Shown here: positions 45,783 to 55,311 of the stretch, in pieces
Position numbering within the stretch: position 1 is the stretch's first letter
Layout: every line of letters starts with the position of its first letter
Assembly (NCBI GenBank): GCA_017429685.1
Contig: JAFROL010000020.1
Location: forward strand, 116,624 to 180,623
From: Bacteroidales bacterium
GTDB lineage: Bacteria > Bacteroidota > Bacteroidia > Bacteroidales > P3
Length of the DNA: 64,000 nucleotides
Direction of reading: 5' to 3'
The notes under the pieces: generated by a model
What the model saw: only the letters and a program-made list of their open reading frames with translations
Told to the model about the DNA's origin: nothing
Databases searched by the model: none
Program-made: the position numbers and the translations under genes

Positions 45783-46693
45783 TCTGTCCGTTTACTTTTA
45801 AGGGTGATGAAAAAATCGATGAGAAGAAAATGTGTTGCGTGGTCGAAGCGCCACTGGCCGCTGTTGCCCGACGAATGGTAGGACCAGCGATAGGATATGG
45901 AGATGCGGCTGTTGTTGGCATTCAGCAGGTCGAAGCCGATGTCGGTATAGATGCCGGCAAAGGGTTTGAGGTGCCACTCGAATTCGTCGAAAAGCGAGGC
46001 AAGGACAGGCTGCGCGGCGGTGTAGTTGTCGATATAGGCATATCCGGGCCGCAGGACGGCAGCGATGGGCATCAGTCCGATTTCGGCGTGCAACTGCTTG
46101 TCGAACAGTTTGTCGGAAGGGAAATCGCTAAACAGATTGGCGTCGGCACGCAGCAAGAGCTCGGGACCAATGAATTCGCTGACGCCAGCGGCGGAATTCT
46201 CGTAGTCGGGATTGACCGTGACATCGAGGAAATTGGCAGCGCCGAACCCGACGGAAAAAGAGGCAAAGCATTCAGCTTCTATTTGTTTCCTCATCGAAAA
46301 CCGTATGGTGTTGCTGATGTCGAAAGCTCCGAAATTCAGTTTCGGCAGGACGGCATCCTCGAAAGCACCTAACGTAGTGAAAATGTCGATTTTGGTTGTC
46401 CATTTGCGCATTCCGCCGAACTCGATGCCGACAACAGGCTGGACAGCGACACCCTTGAAACTGAAAGGGGCTGTGCCCATATCGCGGTAGACGCCGTATC
46501 CTATCGAACCACCAAGACGCAACATAGTCGTTTTGTAGCCACTGGAGTGTTGGATGGCGACGGTTTTGAGCTGCGATGAGTCAGTGTCGTTTTGCGCAGC
46601 TGCGTCAACTGAGGTCCAAAAAAATGTTATCAACAGGATGACTTCGGCGTAATATTTTGACAATCTGACACTTTTCATATCCGCGAGCGACAT
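45755..46693 (-). CDS. Outer-membrane protein of unknown function
   Basis: The 312-residue protein has a signal peptide (about 10-33, or from the Met at residue 6) and repeated amphipathic strands with Gly/aromatic girdles (LRLGGSIGYGVYRDMG, AECFASFSVGFGAANF, HFLLIDFFITL), typical of a beta-barrel. No family was recognised. It is the first gene of a two-gene unit with the S41 peptidase and has a -7 box (TATCTTTG, minus strand, 46751-46758). Confidence 0.75.
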   Translation of the reverse strand: MSLADMKSVRLSKYYAEVILLITFFWTSVDAAAQNDTDSSQLKTVAIQHSSGYKTTMLRLGGSIGYGVYRDMGTAPFSFKGVAVQPVVGIEFGGMRKWTTKIDIFTTLGAFEDAVLPKLNFGAFDISNTIRFSMRKQIEAECFASFSVGFGAANFLDVTVNPDYENSAAGVSEFIGPELLLRADANLFSDFPSDKLFDKQLHAEIGLMPIAAVLRPGYAYIDNYTAAQPVLASLFDEFEWHLKPFAGIYTDIGFDLLNANNSRISISYRWSYHSSGNSGQWRFDHATHFLLIDFFITLKSKRTEWSRITEID

Positions 46694-46730
46694 TGTTGAA
46701 AATTGTTATCCATAATATAAAAAATAGTCG

Positions 46731-46738
46731 TAATTTTG
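46731..46738 (+). promoter_or_regulatory. -7 box of the coiled-coil/MurL-MurD operon
   Basis: TAATTTTG fits TAnnTTTG, 61 bases before the ATG at 46799. It is divergent from the minus-strand box at 46751-46758. Confidence 0.5.
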
Positions 46739-46798
46739 CAATTTGATTTGCAAAGATAAAAAGAGTTTTCCGAATAGAAAAATAAAAAAGCTAACTAT

Positions 46799-48685
46799 AT
46801 GAGAATCTTTACTTCAAAACGAATGATTGCACTGGTTTGCAGTGTATTTATCAGCTCCGCATTATTGCAATCCTGCGGTGATGGAGCATCAAAGGCGACT
46901 GACGAGGAAGTCGCCAAATTACAAAAAGAGCTGGACTCGACGATGCTGATGTACGCACAGCTGAAAGCCCAGAACTACGACTTTGACAAAGAAATGGCAT
47001 CGCGCGACAGCGTCATCAACGCTCAGGCTGCGGAAATCCAGAGCCTTATCAACCAGATGAACGGTGGCAAGAAATCCGTCAAGGTCGACAGCCAGCAGGC
47101 TGAAAAACAGCAGAAAGAGCTGCGCGAGAAAGAGAACACCATCAAGCAGTTGCAGAAGCAGCTGGACCAGCAGACGAAGCAGATCAACACACTGAAAGCT
47201 TCGTCGTCGAACAAAAACGCGACGAAAGACAACAGTGCGCAATACAAGAACCAGATTGCCCAGCTGCAAAAGCAGATAGCCCAGCAGGAGAAGCAGATCG
47301 GGGACCTGAAGAGCGACCTGAAAAAACACAAAAACAGCCCTTCGACGGCCAATTGCGACCAGGTGAAGAAGAACTATGAAGAGAGGGTTAGCGGCCTGAA
47401 TAGCGAAATCAAGACCTACAAAACAGAAATCGCCGATCTGAACAAACAGATCAAATCGCTGAAATCGGATTTTGCCAAATTGCAGTCGGCAACCCCCAAG
47501 ACCGATGAAAGCGCCACAGAGGAACTGAAAAAGACCAGAGCGGACCTGCGCCAACTGACGGTCGAACTTAACGAGTGCCGTAAGCTGAACACTCAGTATC
47601 AGAACGATGTGAAGGCTGCCAAGGACAACCTTGCAACGACCAAAGCCGAGCTCGAAGCCTCACAAACGCAGCTGAAATCGCTCCAGGCTTCGCAGGGCGA
47701 GGGCACAAAGGCCGAGCAGGCACTGCGTGGAGAGCTGGCAGCAATGACAGATAAAGAGGCCGCCAGCCGTGCCCGCAACGAAGAACTGCAGTCGCTGGTC
47801 AAGGAATGCGAAAACAGCAAACAGAGCCTTGAAGCCAACATCAGCGACCTGCGTAGCCAAGTGCTGGCAATGCAGACCCGCGTCGACCAGCTGACGAGCG
47901 AGAACGCCGCCCTTGCCAAGAACACGAACGGCAATCAGGAAGACGCCGAAGCCGCATCGCGCCTTATCGCCGACCTTTCGGCACAGGTGGAGAACCAGCG
48001 CAACCAGATCGCTTCGCTCCAGACAGAGCTGCAACAGACCAAAAACGAACTGGCCAATGCCCAGAAAGGCGGCAGCACAACCGTAACGAAGGGCAGCGTG
48101 AACCAGAAACTCAGTGAGCTGCAGGCTTTGTGCGACAGCTACAAGGCTGAGATAGAGCGTCTGCGCGCCGAGAACGACCAACTCAAGAGCGAGAATGCAG
48201 AACTGAAAGACAAGGTGTCGTCGAGCGCCAACCTTTTTGCCGAGAATGAGCGTCTGCAGCAAAAGGTGAAGATGGCTTCGGTGCTGGTCACCTCGGACAT
48301 CATAGTCACTCCCGGAAAAAGCGTCAAGATTGGCAACGTGGTGAAACCCACCAACAAAGCCTCGCAGACCAAATGCATTCGCTTGGACTGCCGCATACTT
48401 GACAACAATGTTGTGGATCCGGGTTCGATGACCATCTATGCACGTATTTCGGACGCTGCCGACCGCGCCATCTATAACGGCACGGCCGAGAGTTTCTCGT
48501 TCGACCTGGCAGGCACAACAATGCAGTATACCACCAAGCAGGACATCGAATTCACCGGCTCGGGCCGCACGCTGACAATGCTGTGGAAGAAGGGTGACAA
48601 CGTGGAGCTGACACCCGGTCTGTATTGGGTAAAACTCTATGCCAACGGCTACGAAATCGGCAAAGCCTCATTCAAACTCGATTGA
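46799..48685 (+). CDS. Coiled-coil lipoprotein
   Basis: The 628-residue protein has a lipoprotein signal (SALLQSC, Cys26) and one long coiled coil (about 35-490) of Lys/Glu/Gln heptads, with a single short break (CDQVKKNYEERV near 187). A C-terminal beta domain of about 125 residues (VIVTPGKSVKIGNVVKP ... YWVKLYANGYEIGKASFKLD) resembles an Ig-like fold. The coil would span roughly 60 nm if continuous, long enough to cross the periplasm, so it may link membrane and wall. Its stop is one base from the ATG of the MurL-MurD gene, implying coupled translation. Confidence 0.85.
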   Translation: MRIFTSKRMIALVCSVFISSALLQSCGDGASKATDEEVAKLQKELDSTMLMYAQLKAQNYDFDKEMASRDSVINAQAAEIQSLINQMNGGKKSVKVDSQQAEKQQKELREKENTIKQLQKQLDQQTKQINTLKASSSNKNATKDNSAQYKNQIAQLQKQIAQQEKQIGDLKSDLKKHKNSPSTANCDQVKKNYEERVSGLNSEIKTYKTEIADLNKQIKSLKSDFAKLQSATPKTDESATEELKKTRADLRQLTVELNECRKLNTQYQNDVKAAKDNLATTKAELEASQTQLKSLQASQGEGTKAEQALRGELAAMTDKEAASRARNEELQSLVKECENSKQSLEANISDLRSQVLAMQTRVDQLTSENAALAKNTNGNQEDAEAASRLIADLSAQVENQRNQIASLQTELQQTKNELANAQKGGSTTVTKGSVNQKLSELQALCDSYKAEIERLRAENDQLKSENAELKDKVSSSANLFAENERLQQKVKMASVLVTSDIIVTPGKSVKIGNVVKPTNKASQTKCIRLDCRILDNNVVDPGSMTIYARISDAADRAIYNGTAESFSFDLAGTTMQYTTKQDIEFTGSGRTLTMLWKKGDNVELTPGLYWVKLYANGYEIGKASFKLD

Positions 48686-48686
48686 A

Positions 48687-51416
48687 ATGTCCAATCAGGA
48701 AAAATACGACACTTTCCGTCAGATATACCGCAAGTTTGTCTACGAAAGTTATAATTATGATGTGCAGACTGACGGTCTGCACATCTCTTTTTGTTTCCGT
48801 CTGATTCCAAGCATCGACGCCAAGGAAGTCCAGCAAAACGCGGTTTTCAAGCCGACAGCTTTCTTCCCTTCGAGGCGCTTCCTTCATCCCAAGCTGTTGA
48901 GCAAAGACACACTTGATGCGCTGGTCTTCAACATAGGAATGATTGAGCTGGTCAGCTACTGGAAATGTTTTTGCCCTCCGGTTGTCGAGGTCAAGCCGTT
49001 CAGCCTTTCGGCCGATCAGGTGGCTTTCTGGAAGAAAATCTATTATAACGGCTTGGGGGAATTCTTCTACACAAACGGCATCAAAACCACTGTCGACGAA
49101 TTTATGACAATCTGTTCCGATCCGTCGACAGAATCTTTCGCGAAGTGCGACGGCCTTTTCAAACCGGAAGACGATTGTGACAACCACATTGTCCCTATCG
49201 GAGGCGGCAAAGACTCGGTGGTGACTCTTGAAATCCTTGGCGGAGGACCGGACACAGCTATGCAAAACACCAGTTCGCGTTCTTTGCCACTGATTATGAA
49301 CCCTCGAGGTGCAACAACAGAATGTATTCTCAAGGCTGGTTACACACTCGACAACGTCATAGTCATCAAGAGGACCCTCGACCCCTTGATGCTGGAATTC
49401 AACAAGCAGGGAGCCCTCAACGGCCACACGCCATTCAGCGCGATGCTGGCGTTCTATACACTTTTGGCGTCGGCGATGACGGGCAACCGTTGTCGCATTG
49501 CCCTCTCGAACGAGAGCAGTGCCAACGAAAGCACTGTGTCAGGAACCGATGTCAACCACCAGTATTCCAAAAGTTTTGAGTTCGAGGAAGATTTCAGAAA
49601 ATATGTGTCCTGCTATCTGTCGGGACAGTTCAACTACTATAGCTTTCTGCGGCCGCTGACGGAGCTGCAGATAGCGATGCTTTTCTCGCAATACACGCAC
49701 TATCACGGAGTTTTCAAGAGCTGCAATGTTGGCAGCAAGGAAGACATCTGGTGCGGCCATTGCGCCAAATGCCTTTTTGCATACATCATTCTCTCGCCGT
49801 TCGTCGAGCCCGAGCGGCTCAATGCCGTTTTCGGCAAGAATATGCTCGACGACGAAACGCTCAGGACCGAATTTGAGCAACTTACCGGCCACGCCGAGAC
49901 CAAACCGTTCGAATGCGTCGGCACGGTAAGCGAAGTCAACGACGCCCTTGCGATAACAATAGCCAAATGGTATGCCGGCGGCAACACGATGCCGTCGCTG
50001 ATTGCCTCATATCGTCCAAAGCAAATAAGTAATAATTTGTATTCAATACAAAAAGAGCACAATCTGGAGTCCGACGATGAGGCGAAACTCCTATCGACGC
50101 TGCATCAGAACACTCATATTGAAAGGCTTATGCCGTATCGCGATTTGTTCAATTTCTTTGTCGGACGCAAGGTGTTGATTGCCGGATACGGTCGCGAAGG
50201 ACAGAGCACCCATCGTCTGCTGCAAAAAATGTTTCCGACGCAGAGTTTCGATATCGCATCGAACAACGAAGAGATTGACACCGCGCTGAAACACAACCGT
50301 TACGACATCATCGTCAAATCGCCAGGCATTCCGACATTCTTTTTCGAAGGCAAATGCGATCTTGACACTATCACATCGCAGACCGACCTTTTCCTTCGCT
50401 ATAGCAATGTGAGCGTCGTTGGCGTCACCGGCACGAAAGGCAAGAGCACCACGTCGAATCTGATCTGCCATATCCTCAAATGCGCGGGTCGCGATGTCGT
50501 TTTGGCCGGAAATATCGGCATACCGCTCTTTGACATTCTCGACAAGTTGAGTCCAACAACGATTGTAGTTGCCGAGTTCTCGTGCCATCAGCTTGAAAAC
50601 ATTCATCGCTCACCTGAAACGGCAGTACTGCTCAACCTTTATCAGGAACATCTTGACCACTACCACGGTTACGATGACTACCAAAACGCCAAGATGCAGA
50701 TTGCTCTAAACCAACGGAAAGGGGACACCTTTATCTATTGCGCCGACAATGCCGATCTGGTGGCCAAAGTCAACGAATTCAAAACCAGAATATCATCACA
50801 AATAATCCCTTACACCTTCGACGACGCGCGTTCTGCAAACTTTTTGGCCAATGCCAAAAGTCCACTCCAGGGCGACCACAATTTGTCGAATTCCTACGCC
50901 GCCTGGCTGGCAGTGCGGCACTATGGAGTAGGGGAGGATACTTTCGTCAAAGCACTCGAAACATTTACCGGACTCGAACATCGCCTCGAGAAGGTCGCAA
51001 CTGTCAATGGGATAACTTATTATGACGACTCCATCTCCACTATTCCGCAGACAACCATCGCTGCCATCGAAGCACTCAAAAACGTTGACACACTGATTCT
51101 CGGAGGTTTTAATCGCGGTATAGACTACGGGCCTCTGGTTGATTACCTTCTCAGCGAGCCGCTGGGACGCAAGGTCCGCAACATCGTGCTTTTCGGAACG
51201 GCAGGAGAGGCTATCTCCAAAGGGTTGAAGGACAAGAATATGCTCTGTCATTTCGGGGCCGACTATTCTATGGCCGATGCCGTCCGTTTTGCCGCTGCCA
51301 ATACTGCACAGGGATGCATCTGCCTGCTTTCCCCGGCAGCATCGAGCTACGACCACTATAAAAACTTCGAATACAGAGGAGACGATTTTAAGCAAGAGGT
51401 TAAAAAGTTGAGATAA
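48687..51416 (+). CDS. MurL-MurD fusion: UDP-MurNAc-L-Ala-L-Glu epimerase fused to UDP-MurNAc-L-alanine--glutamate ligase
   Basis: The start is ATG 48687 (909 residues). Residues 1 to about 450 match MurL: KFVYESYNYD, WKKIYYNGLGEFFYTNG, VPIGGGKDSVVTLEIL near 170, SNESSANESTVSGTDVNHQ, SFLRPLTEL, WCGHCAKCLF and KPFECVG. Residues about 480-909 are MurD: Rossmann GRKVLIAGYGREGQST, P-loop VGVTGTKGKSTTSNLI near 577, HLDHYHGYDDYQNAK, YYDDSISTIPQTT and LSPAASSYDHYKNFEYRG. In Xanthomonas the two are separate genes; MurD2 adds L-Glu, and MurL then epimerises it to D-Glu using ATP. A fusion would pass the product directly between domains. L-Glu use by this MurD domain is inferred. Confidence 0.92.
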   Translation: MSNQEKYDTFRQIYRKFVYESYNYDVQTDGLHISFCFRLIPSIDAKEVQQNAVFKPTAFFPSRRFLHPKLLSKDTLDALVFNIGMIELVSYWKCFCPPVVEVKPFSLSADQVAFWKKIYYNGLGEFFYTNGIKTTVDEFMTICSDPSTESFAKCDGLFKPEDDCDNHIVPIGGGKDSVVTLEILGGGPDTAMQNTSSRSLPLIMNPRGATTECILKAGYTLDNVIVIKRTLDPLMLEFNKQGALNGHTPFSAMLAFYTLLASAMTGNRCRIALSNESSANESTVSGTDVNHQYSKSFEFEEDFRKYVSCYLSGQFNYYSFLRPLTELQIAMLFSQYTHYHGVFKSCNVGSKEDIWCGHCAKCLFAYIILSPFVEPERLNAVFGKNMLDDETLRTEFEQLTGHAETKPFECVGTVSEVNDALAITIAKWYAGGNTMPSLIASYRPKQISNNLYSIQKEHNLESDDEAKLLSTLHQNTHIERLMPYRDLFNFFVGRKVLIAGYGREGQSTHRLLQKMFPTQSFDIASNNEEIDTALKHNRYDIIVKSPGIPTFFFEGKCDLDTITSQTDLFLRYSNVSVVGVTGTKGKSTTSNLICHILKCAGRDVVLAGNIGIPLFDILDKLSPTTIVVAEFSCHQLENIHRSPETAVLLNLYQEHLDHYHGYDDYQNAKMQIALNQRKGDTFIYCADNADLVAKVNEFKTRISSQIIPYTFDDARSANFLANAKSPLQGDHNLSNSYAAWLAVRHYGVGEDTFVKALETFTGLEHRLEKVATVNGITYYDDSISTIPQTTIAAIEALKNVDTLILGGFNRGIDYGPLVDYLLSEPLGRKVRNIVLFGTAGEAISKGLKDKNMLCHFGADYSMADAVRFAAANTAQGCICLLSPAASSYDHYKNFEYRGDDFKQEVKKLR

Positions 51417-51440
51417 TTGTTGAATTCTCATTGGTCACTT

Positions 51441-52529
51441 ATGAAAGATATCAAAGAAATCATAGATATTCGCCACCAGCTCCACTCCAATCCGGGAATT
51501 TCCGGATCCGAGGAATACGCGCACAATCTGATTGTCAAATTCCTATCGCAGCTGCATCCCGACGAGCTGTGCACAAATGTTGGTGGCTATGGTGTTGCGG
51601 CATACTGGAAATCGACCGTCAAAGAAACAAAAACCATTGCCTTTCGCGCCGATATCGACGCGCTGCCCAGCGGACACCGTTGCGGACACGACGGCCATAC
51701 CGCCATAATGCTACGCTTTGCCGAGATGGCTTCCGCCGCAGAAAGACCTTACAATCTGCTCGTTTTCTTCCAGCCAGAAGAGGAGACCGGCAAAGGCGCC
51801 AAGAAGATAGTCGAAAGCGGCATTCTCGACAGGTTCAATGTCGATGCCGTCTTCGGTCTGCACAATCTGCCTGGCTATCCCGAAGGCACAGTCGTATTGA
51901 ATGATGGCACTTTCGCTGCAGCATCTTGTGGAGTCATTTACCGCTTCAAGGGACGTACCACTCACGCCTCCACACCCGAAATGGGAATCAACCCAGGCCG
52001 TGCAATAGCCTCTGTCATCGAGCGTTTCGACGCCCTTAACCGCAAGAATTCCGATCCCGACCAGTTCCGTCAGTCTACTCTTATATGCTGTCGTATCGGC
52101 GAAGAGGCCTTCGGCACCTCGGCGGGCTATGGCGAAGTGATGTTCACCCTCCGTGCATTCTCGAACTATGTTATGGCCGAGCTGATGAAAGAGGCCGACA
52201 CCATAGTCACCGACGTCGCAAGCCAATGGAACCTTGTGCTTGAAAAACAGATGCGTGAGCCATTCAGTGCGACCGAAAACACTTCAGGTTATGTCCGTCA
52301 GTTAGATCAAATCCTTTCACCTTGCTTCGATGTCGTAAATATCACGAAACCATTCCGATGGAGCGAGGATTTTGCAGAATACCTGAAAGTGCGTCCCGGC
52401 GCCTTTTTCGGTATCGGCAGCGGCTTGCAACAAGTCGAGTTGCATCATCCGGACTATGATTTCCCCGACACTATCATCGACACTGCCGCCAACGTCTTTT
52501 TCAAGATATTTAATAATGTGAAACTATAA
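51441..52529 (+). CDS. M20 family amidohydrolase
   Basis: The 362-residue metal-dependent hydrolase begins at ATG 51441, right before KDIKEIIDIRHQLHSNPGIS. Motifs are FRADIDALP near 77, CGHDGHTAIMLRFAE near 89 and FFQPEEETGKGAKKI near 116, plus HNLPG. These match hippurate/N-acyl-amino-acid hydrolase and succinyl-DAP desuccinylase-like enzymes. It lies 24 bases after the MurL-MurD gene, so a role on wall peptides or on a diaminopimelate derivative is possible but not shown. Confidence 0.92.
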   Translation: MKDIKEIIDIRHQLHSNPGISGSEEYAHNLIVKFLSQLHPDELCTNVGGYGVAAYWKSTVKETKTIAFRADIDALPSGHRCGHDGHTAIMLRFAEMASAAERPYNLLVFFQPEEETGKGAKKIVESGILDRFNVDAVFGLHNLPGYPEGTVVLNDGTFAAASCGVIYRFKGRTTHASTPEMGINPGRAIASVIERFDALNRKNSDPDQFRQSTLICCRIGEEAFGTSAGYGEVMFTLRAFSNYVMAELMKEADTIVTDVASQWNLVLEKQMREPFSATENTSGYVRQLDQILSPCFDVVNITKPFRWSEDFAEYLKVRPGAFFGIGSGLQQVELHHPDYDFPDTIIDTAANVFFKIFNNVKL

Positions 52530-52590
52530 AATCGAATCACAATAACCATATGGGCGTACCCCCGTGTATGCCCGAGAAAAAAATCAATTT

Positions 52591-54213
52591 ATGAAAAAAT
52601 CCGTTACAATCCTTTTTGCTATTTTCCTCGCTTTCGGCATAGCCAATGCGCAGGATTTCAACTCACAGCTTGTCGACGGACAGTCCTGCACCTCTATTAT
52701 GGTTGGCAAACAGGCTTCCACCGACGGCTCGGTTATTACATCCCACACTTGCGACGGCCGCTATCGCACTTGGATGACAATCGAGCCTGCTGCCGACCAC
52801 AAGGCTGGCGAAGTCCACACTGTGCGTAAAGGCACTATGCATACCGCTTTCCGCAACGACACCACAGGTGTCCGCACAGCAGGAACCATACCTCAGGTGC
52901 GCCACACTTACGCCTACCTCAATACGGCCTATCCCTGCCTGAACGAGAAGCAACTCGCAATAGGCGAGACCACTTTTGGTGGACCCGACACGCTGGTCAA
53001 CAAGAACGGAATGTTCCTTATCGAAGAACTTGAACGCGTGGCCCTTATGCGTTGCGACAACGCCCGCGACGCTATCCGCCTCATCGGACGGCTCATCAAG
53101 GAATACGGCTATGGCGACGGTGGCGAATGCATCACCATTGCCGACCGTAATGAAGTATGGCAGATGGAAATACTTGGCGAGGGTCCAGACCGTATCGGAG
53201 GCGTATGGGCTGCACAGCGCGTCCCCGACAACCACGTCGCCGTCAGTGCCAACATCCCGCGCATAGGTCGTCTGCAACGCAATAATCCCGAGTATTTTAT
53301 GTGTTCCGACAATATCGAACAGGTGGCTCGGCGCTATGGCCTTTGGGATGGCAAGGACGAATTTGTATTCTGGAAAGCCTTCAACGCAAGCTATGCCAAC
53401 GGCAAAAACTTCCGCGAACGCGAATTCTTCATTCTCAACTCCTTGGCACCATCGCTGGGACTTTCGATGGATATGGCAGAATTGCCTTTCTCGGTCATCC
53501 CCGACCAGAATGTCGACGTCACCGACGTGATGCAGCTGCTGCGTTCCACCTACGAAGGTACCGATCTTGATATGTGCCGCAATATCAAGTCCGTAACCAA
53601 GCGTCGCCTCAAGGACGGAACCGTTGTCAACGACACTGTCATCAGTCCTATAGCAAATCCTTGGATGGGTGGCAATATGCAGAGCACGCTCAACCTGTTG
53701 CAGCCCGGCACTGTCGAGTTTCGCCGCACCGTCAGCGTGGCTTGGTGCTCCTATTCATTTGTTGCTCAGCTTCGCGACTGGCTTCCCGACGAGGTGGGTG
53801 GCGTCTGCTGGATGGCTGTCGACAATCCAGGCCAGAGTCCGCGTGTACCCGTATTCTGTGGCAACAGCCGTCTGCCTCAGGCGTATAGCCTCTGCGGACA
53901 CAAGAAATACGACGACAATGCCGTCTTGTGGCAATACCGCAAGGCAAACAAGTTGGCAACGGTTGCCTGGCAGCGTACAAAAGACATAATGTCAAAAGAA
54001 ATCATAGACCAGGAGCAGAAAGCCATTAACGGCCTTGCCGAACTCCAAAACAGCATCAAAGCCCTCAAAGCACGCGAAACCGAGGACTACGACCCCAAAG
54101 CCCAGATAGCCAATCTGCTGGACAACTACACCTTCCGCATCTACGACAACACCACCTACGCCTGGCGTCAACTCGAAGCACGCTTTTGGCAGATGTTTGG
54201 AAGCGGATTTTAA
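52591..54213 (+). CDS. C69 family dipeptidase, exported
   Basis: The ATG of a clear signal peptide (MKKSVTILFAIFLAFGIANA) is chosen. The 540-residue protein shows the C69 (PepD) pattern: presumed nucleophile Cys33 in GQSCTSIMVGKQASTDGSVITSH, FGGPDTL, ALMRCDNARDAIRLIGRLIKEYGYGDGGECITIADRNEVWQMEILG and AVSANIPRIG. It hydrolyses dipeptides and would work in the periplasm. It is the last gene of the cell-wall cluster and is convergent with the LEA-type lipoprotein; an inverted repeat separates them. Confidence 0.93.
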   Translation: MKKSVTILFAIFLAFGIANAQDFNSQLVDGQSCTSIMVGKQASTDGSVITSHTCDGRYRTWMTIEPAADHKAGEVHTVRKGTMHTAFRNDTTGVRTAGTIPQVRHTYAYLNTAYPCLNEKQLAIGETTFGGPDTLVNKNGMFLIEELERVALMRCDNARDAIRLIGRLIKEYGYGDGGECITIADRNEVWQMEILGEGPDRIGGVWAAQRVPDNHVAVSANIPRIGRLQRNNPEYFMCSDNIEQVARRYGLWDGKDEFVFWKAFNASYANGKNFREREFFILNSLAPSLGLSMDMAELPFSVIPDQNVDVTDVMQLLRSTYEGTDLDMCRNIKSVTKRRLKDGTVVNDTVISPIANPWMGGNMQSTLNLLQPGTVEFRRTVSVAWCSYSFVAQLRDWLPDEVGGVCWMAVDNPGQSPRVPVFCGNSRLPQAYSLCGHKKYDDNAVLWQYRKANKLATVAWQRTKDIMSKEIIDQEQKAINGLAELQNSIKALKARETEDYDPKAQIANLLDNYTFRIYDNTTYAWRQLEARFWQMFGSGF

Positions 54214-54215
54214 TT

Positions 54216-54302
54216 AAGCGGAAAACTATAAACGGAAAGCGGAAAACTGGCTGCCATATCAGGGCTTTCAGTTTTCCGCTTTCCGTTTTCAGTTTTCTGC
54301 TT
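54216..54302. repeat. Inverted pair of GCGGAAAACTG repeats between convergent genes
   Basis: Arms 54216-54249 and 54269-54302 match in 31 of 34 positions as reverse complements. Each arm is the purine-rich repeat read in the sense direction after the stop codon of its own gene. It could fold as a bidirectional terminator (T runs at the right side). Confidence 0.82.
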
Positions 54303-54303
54303 T

Positions 54304-54912
54304 TTAAGCGTTCGTTCCAGTCTTTTTCTCAACTTTTATGTAGTTGGGCATCGGAACCGTGTAGCTGCCTACCGAAAGCATAGGCTTGATGCGAAGACCC
54401 ACTTTCGACGATGTGCCGTCGCTCTTGAAACTGCTGACGAAGTTTTTCAACGAGTTGATACCGTCTTTGCTGAACATACTGTACAGGTCGGTGTTGACAC
54501 CAAGCGGAACAGTCGTTGTAGCCTGCTTCGTGACCGTGTAGCCCTTGCTGCTGTTGCCCTGGGCAAACTGGCCTCCGTCGATGTCCAGAATCCAGTCCAT
54601 AGCTGTCAGAGCCGCATTCTTGTCGGTAGGATTCTTGATGTCGATATTCACATCCATAGCCATAGGCACAGCCTTGCCGACCAGAGCAGAAGTCAGCTTA
54701 AGCACATCGCTGGCCGAAATGTTGCCGTTGGTGAGTTTCTTTACATTGACGCCGGCAATGGTAAGGTTGCTGACATTCTTGAGGTTGTATTCACAGTTTG
54801 CCAGATTGGCAAGGCCAACGGCCTGGTCTGCCAACGAACTCAAGACACTGCAAGCCGACAGAGTGGAGCAGACACCGATAATGGTAAAAAAGCGTAAAAA
54901 TCTTTTTTTCAT
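54304..54912 (-). CDS. LEA14/WHy-like lipoprotein
   Basis: The 202-residue protein has a lipoprotein signal (STLSAC, Cys21). A domain like the late-embryogenesis-abundant type 2 fold follows: NVSNLTIAGVNVKK, MDVNIDIKNPTDKNAALTAMDWILDIDGGQF and TTTVPLGV. These beta-sandwich proteins sit at the envelope in bacteria, without a defined reaction. It has its own -7 box on the minus strand. It is convergent with the dipeptidase gene. Confidence 0.82.
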   Translation of the reverse strand: MKKRFLRFFTIIGVCSTLSACSVLSSLADQAVGLANLANCEYNLKNVSNLTIAGVNVKKLTNGNISASDVLKLTSALVGKAVPMAMDVNIDIKNPTDKNAALTAMDWILDIDGGQFAQGNSSKGYTVTKQATTTVPLGVNTDLYSMFSKDGINSLKNFVSSFKSDGTSSKVGLRIKPMLSVGSYTVPMPNYIKVEKKTGTNA

Positions 54913-55311
54913 AATTTTGTGTGTATTTAAAATTCAGATATCAAACTGCAAAAATACATAAAAAATTTAAATACTCACGCTGGCTGATGAAAATGATTGG
55001 TATACAGATTCATTTTTTTTTGAAAAAACACTAATGATTTAAATGACTATCCGCACTTGCCATAAAGAATCCACGGAAAGGCTTAATCTTAATCTTAATC
55101 TTAATCATACCGTCAACGTAGCCTTCCATTGTCAGCACAGCCAACATAGCCGATATTGTTCACAAAAAACTTATAAAAAAATAAGTCTGAAATTTTGCGG
55201 CGTCGCAGAAAATTTGTATTTTTGTATTCTCGTAATCTGTATTGCGAAAGTAATATTATTTTATAAATCAGGATGCTAAACGAAAGGCATCTGTCGTTAT
55301 TATAAATTCAA
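54913..55311. other. Divergent promoter region, LEA lipoprotein / glnS
   Basis: No gene is called. It holds a minus-strand -7 box TATTTTTG (54949-54956), a fourfold CTTAAT tandem (55082-55106) and the glnS promoter (55193-55224). A 78-codon frame at 55043 looks spurious. Confidence 0.6.
55193..55224 (+). promoter_or_regulatory. glnS promoter
   Basis: TTTTG (55193-55197) and TATTTTTG (55217-55224) with a 19-base gap match the -33/-7 consensus exactly. The leader is about 80 bases. Confidence 0.75.

Noticed and set aside
46703-46714. DnaA-box-like TTATCCATA in the divergent region
   Set aside because: Single site with a mismatch, no cluster and no origin-type genes beside it.
52552-52573. Hairpin GGGCGTAC/GTATGCCC before the C69 gene as a riboswitch
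   Set aside because: Too small, with no further conserved structure and no T run; no claim beyond a local hairpin.
55043-55279. 78-codon frame upstream of glnS
   Set aside because: It contains the glnS promoter and a CTTAAT tandem, and the peptide looks random.
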